Of a stretch of 5,573 nt of DNA, positions 5,551 to 5,573 are shown piece by piece. Below the pieces are notes generated by a model. It had not been told where the DNA came from, did not search any database, and saw only the letters and a program-made list of their open reading frames with translations. Position 1 is the first letter of the stretch. Every line of letters starts with the position of its first letter. The stretch comes from DAMCAP01 sp964369265 (GTDB taxonomy: Bacteria > Bacillota > Clostridia > Oscillospirales > Ruminococcaceae), in the NCBI GenBank assembly GCA_964369265.1, contig CAYJEV010000110.1, positions 1 through 5,573 on the forward strand, written 5' to 3'. The translations under genes and the position numbers were made by a program.

Positions 5551-5573
5551 ATGCTCGAGGGATTCGCTTTTCT
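5551..5573 (+). CDS. Probable start of a gene cut by the right window edge
   Basis: An ATG at 5551 is preceded by AAAAGGGAG, with the GGGAG core at 5537-5541 leaving nine bases to the start. Only MLEGFAF and part of an eighth codon are visible, so the product cannot be named. The frame has a stop at 5506-5508, so the coding region cannot begin much earlier. A candidate promoter and palindrome lie 70-100 bases upstream. A GTG at 5543 and a TTG at 5547 in other frames are less well placed. Confidence 0.4.

Noticed and set aside
1..5573. The whole window as a defence island or mobile element.
   Set aside because: All identified genes are housekeeping or signalling types, with uniform composition, normal promoters and terminators, and no integrase, transposase or direct repeats.

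Overview
This 5.6-kb window is AT-rich DNA that looks like the chromosome of a low-GC Gram-positive anaerobe, most likely a member of the Clostridia. The grounds are strong purine-rich Shine-Dalgarno (SD) sites, consensus-like sigma-A promoters, U-tailed hairpin terminators, A/T-ending codons with many AGA/AGG/ATA, and a two-helix cardiolipin synthase of Firmicute type. I see no phage, IS, CRISPR, rRNA or tRNA gene. The window reads as ordinary chromosome rather than a mobile island.

Layout. Bases 2-1396 (+) hold the 3' part of a cardiolipin synthase gene, cut by the window's left edge. A good extended -10 promoter (1402-1430) then drives a 119-aa protein (1478-1837, +) that I do not recognise by name. 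Its two halves resemble the two AbrB-like repeats of MraZ. A hairpin terminator (1843-1881) follows and sits only a few bases before the SD of a homocysteine S-methyltransferase gene (1899-2720, +). That gene is followed after 31 bases by a 62-aa protein with eight cysteines (2752-2940, +). A strong hairpin (2943-2978) closes this side and serves both strands. The opposite strand carries a 742-aa membrane c-di-GMP protein (2985-5213, -): a Cache-like sensor, a degenerate GGDEF domain and an intact EAL domain. Its promoter lies at 5285-5313.

Bases 5214-5550 are a non-coding divergent region. They contain the promoter of the c-di-GMP gene, several small inverted repeats and a perfect 19-bp palindrome overlapping a weak plus-strand promoter. 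A well-spaced SD and ATG at 5551 probably begin a new plus-strand gene cut off by the right edge.

The genes do not form one pathway. Cardiolipin synthesis (membrane lipid), methionine/one-carbon metabolism and c-di-GMP turnover are neighbouring single-gene or two-gene units. The most notable points are the MraZ-like small protein, the terminator hairpin abutting the methyltransferase gene with no clear promoter after it, a stem that pairs with the SD of the cysteine-rich gene, the GVDEY version of GGDEF, and the palindromic operator candidate near the right edge.
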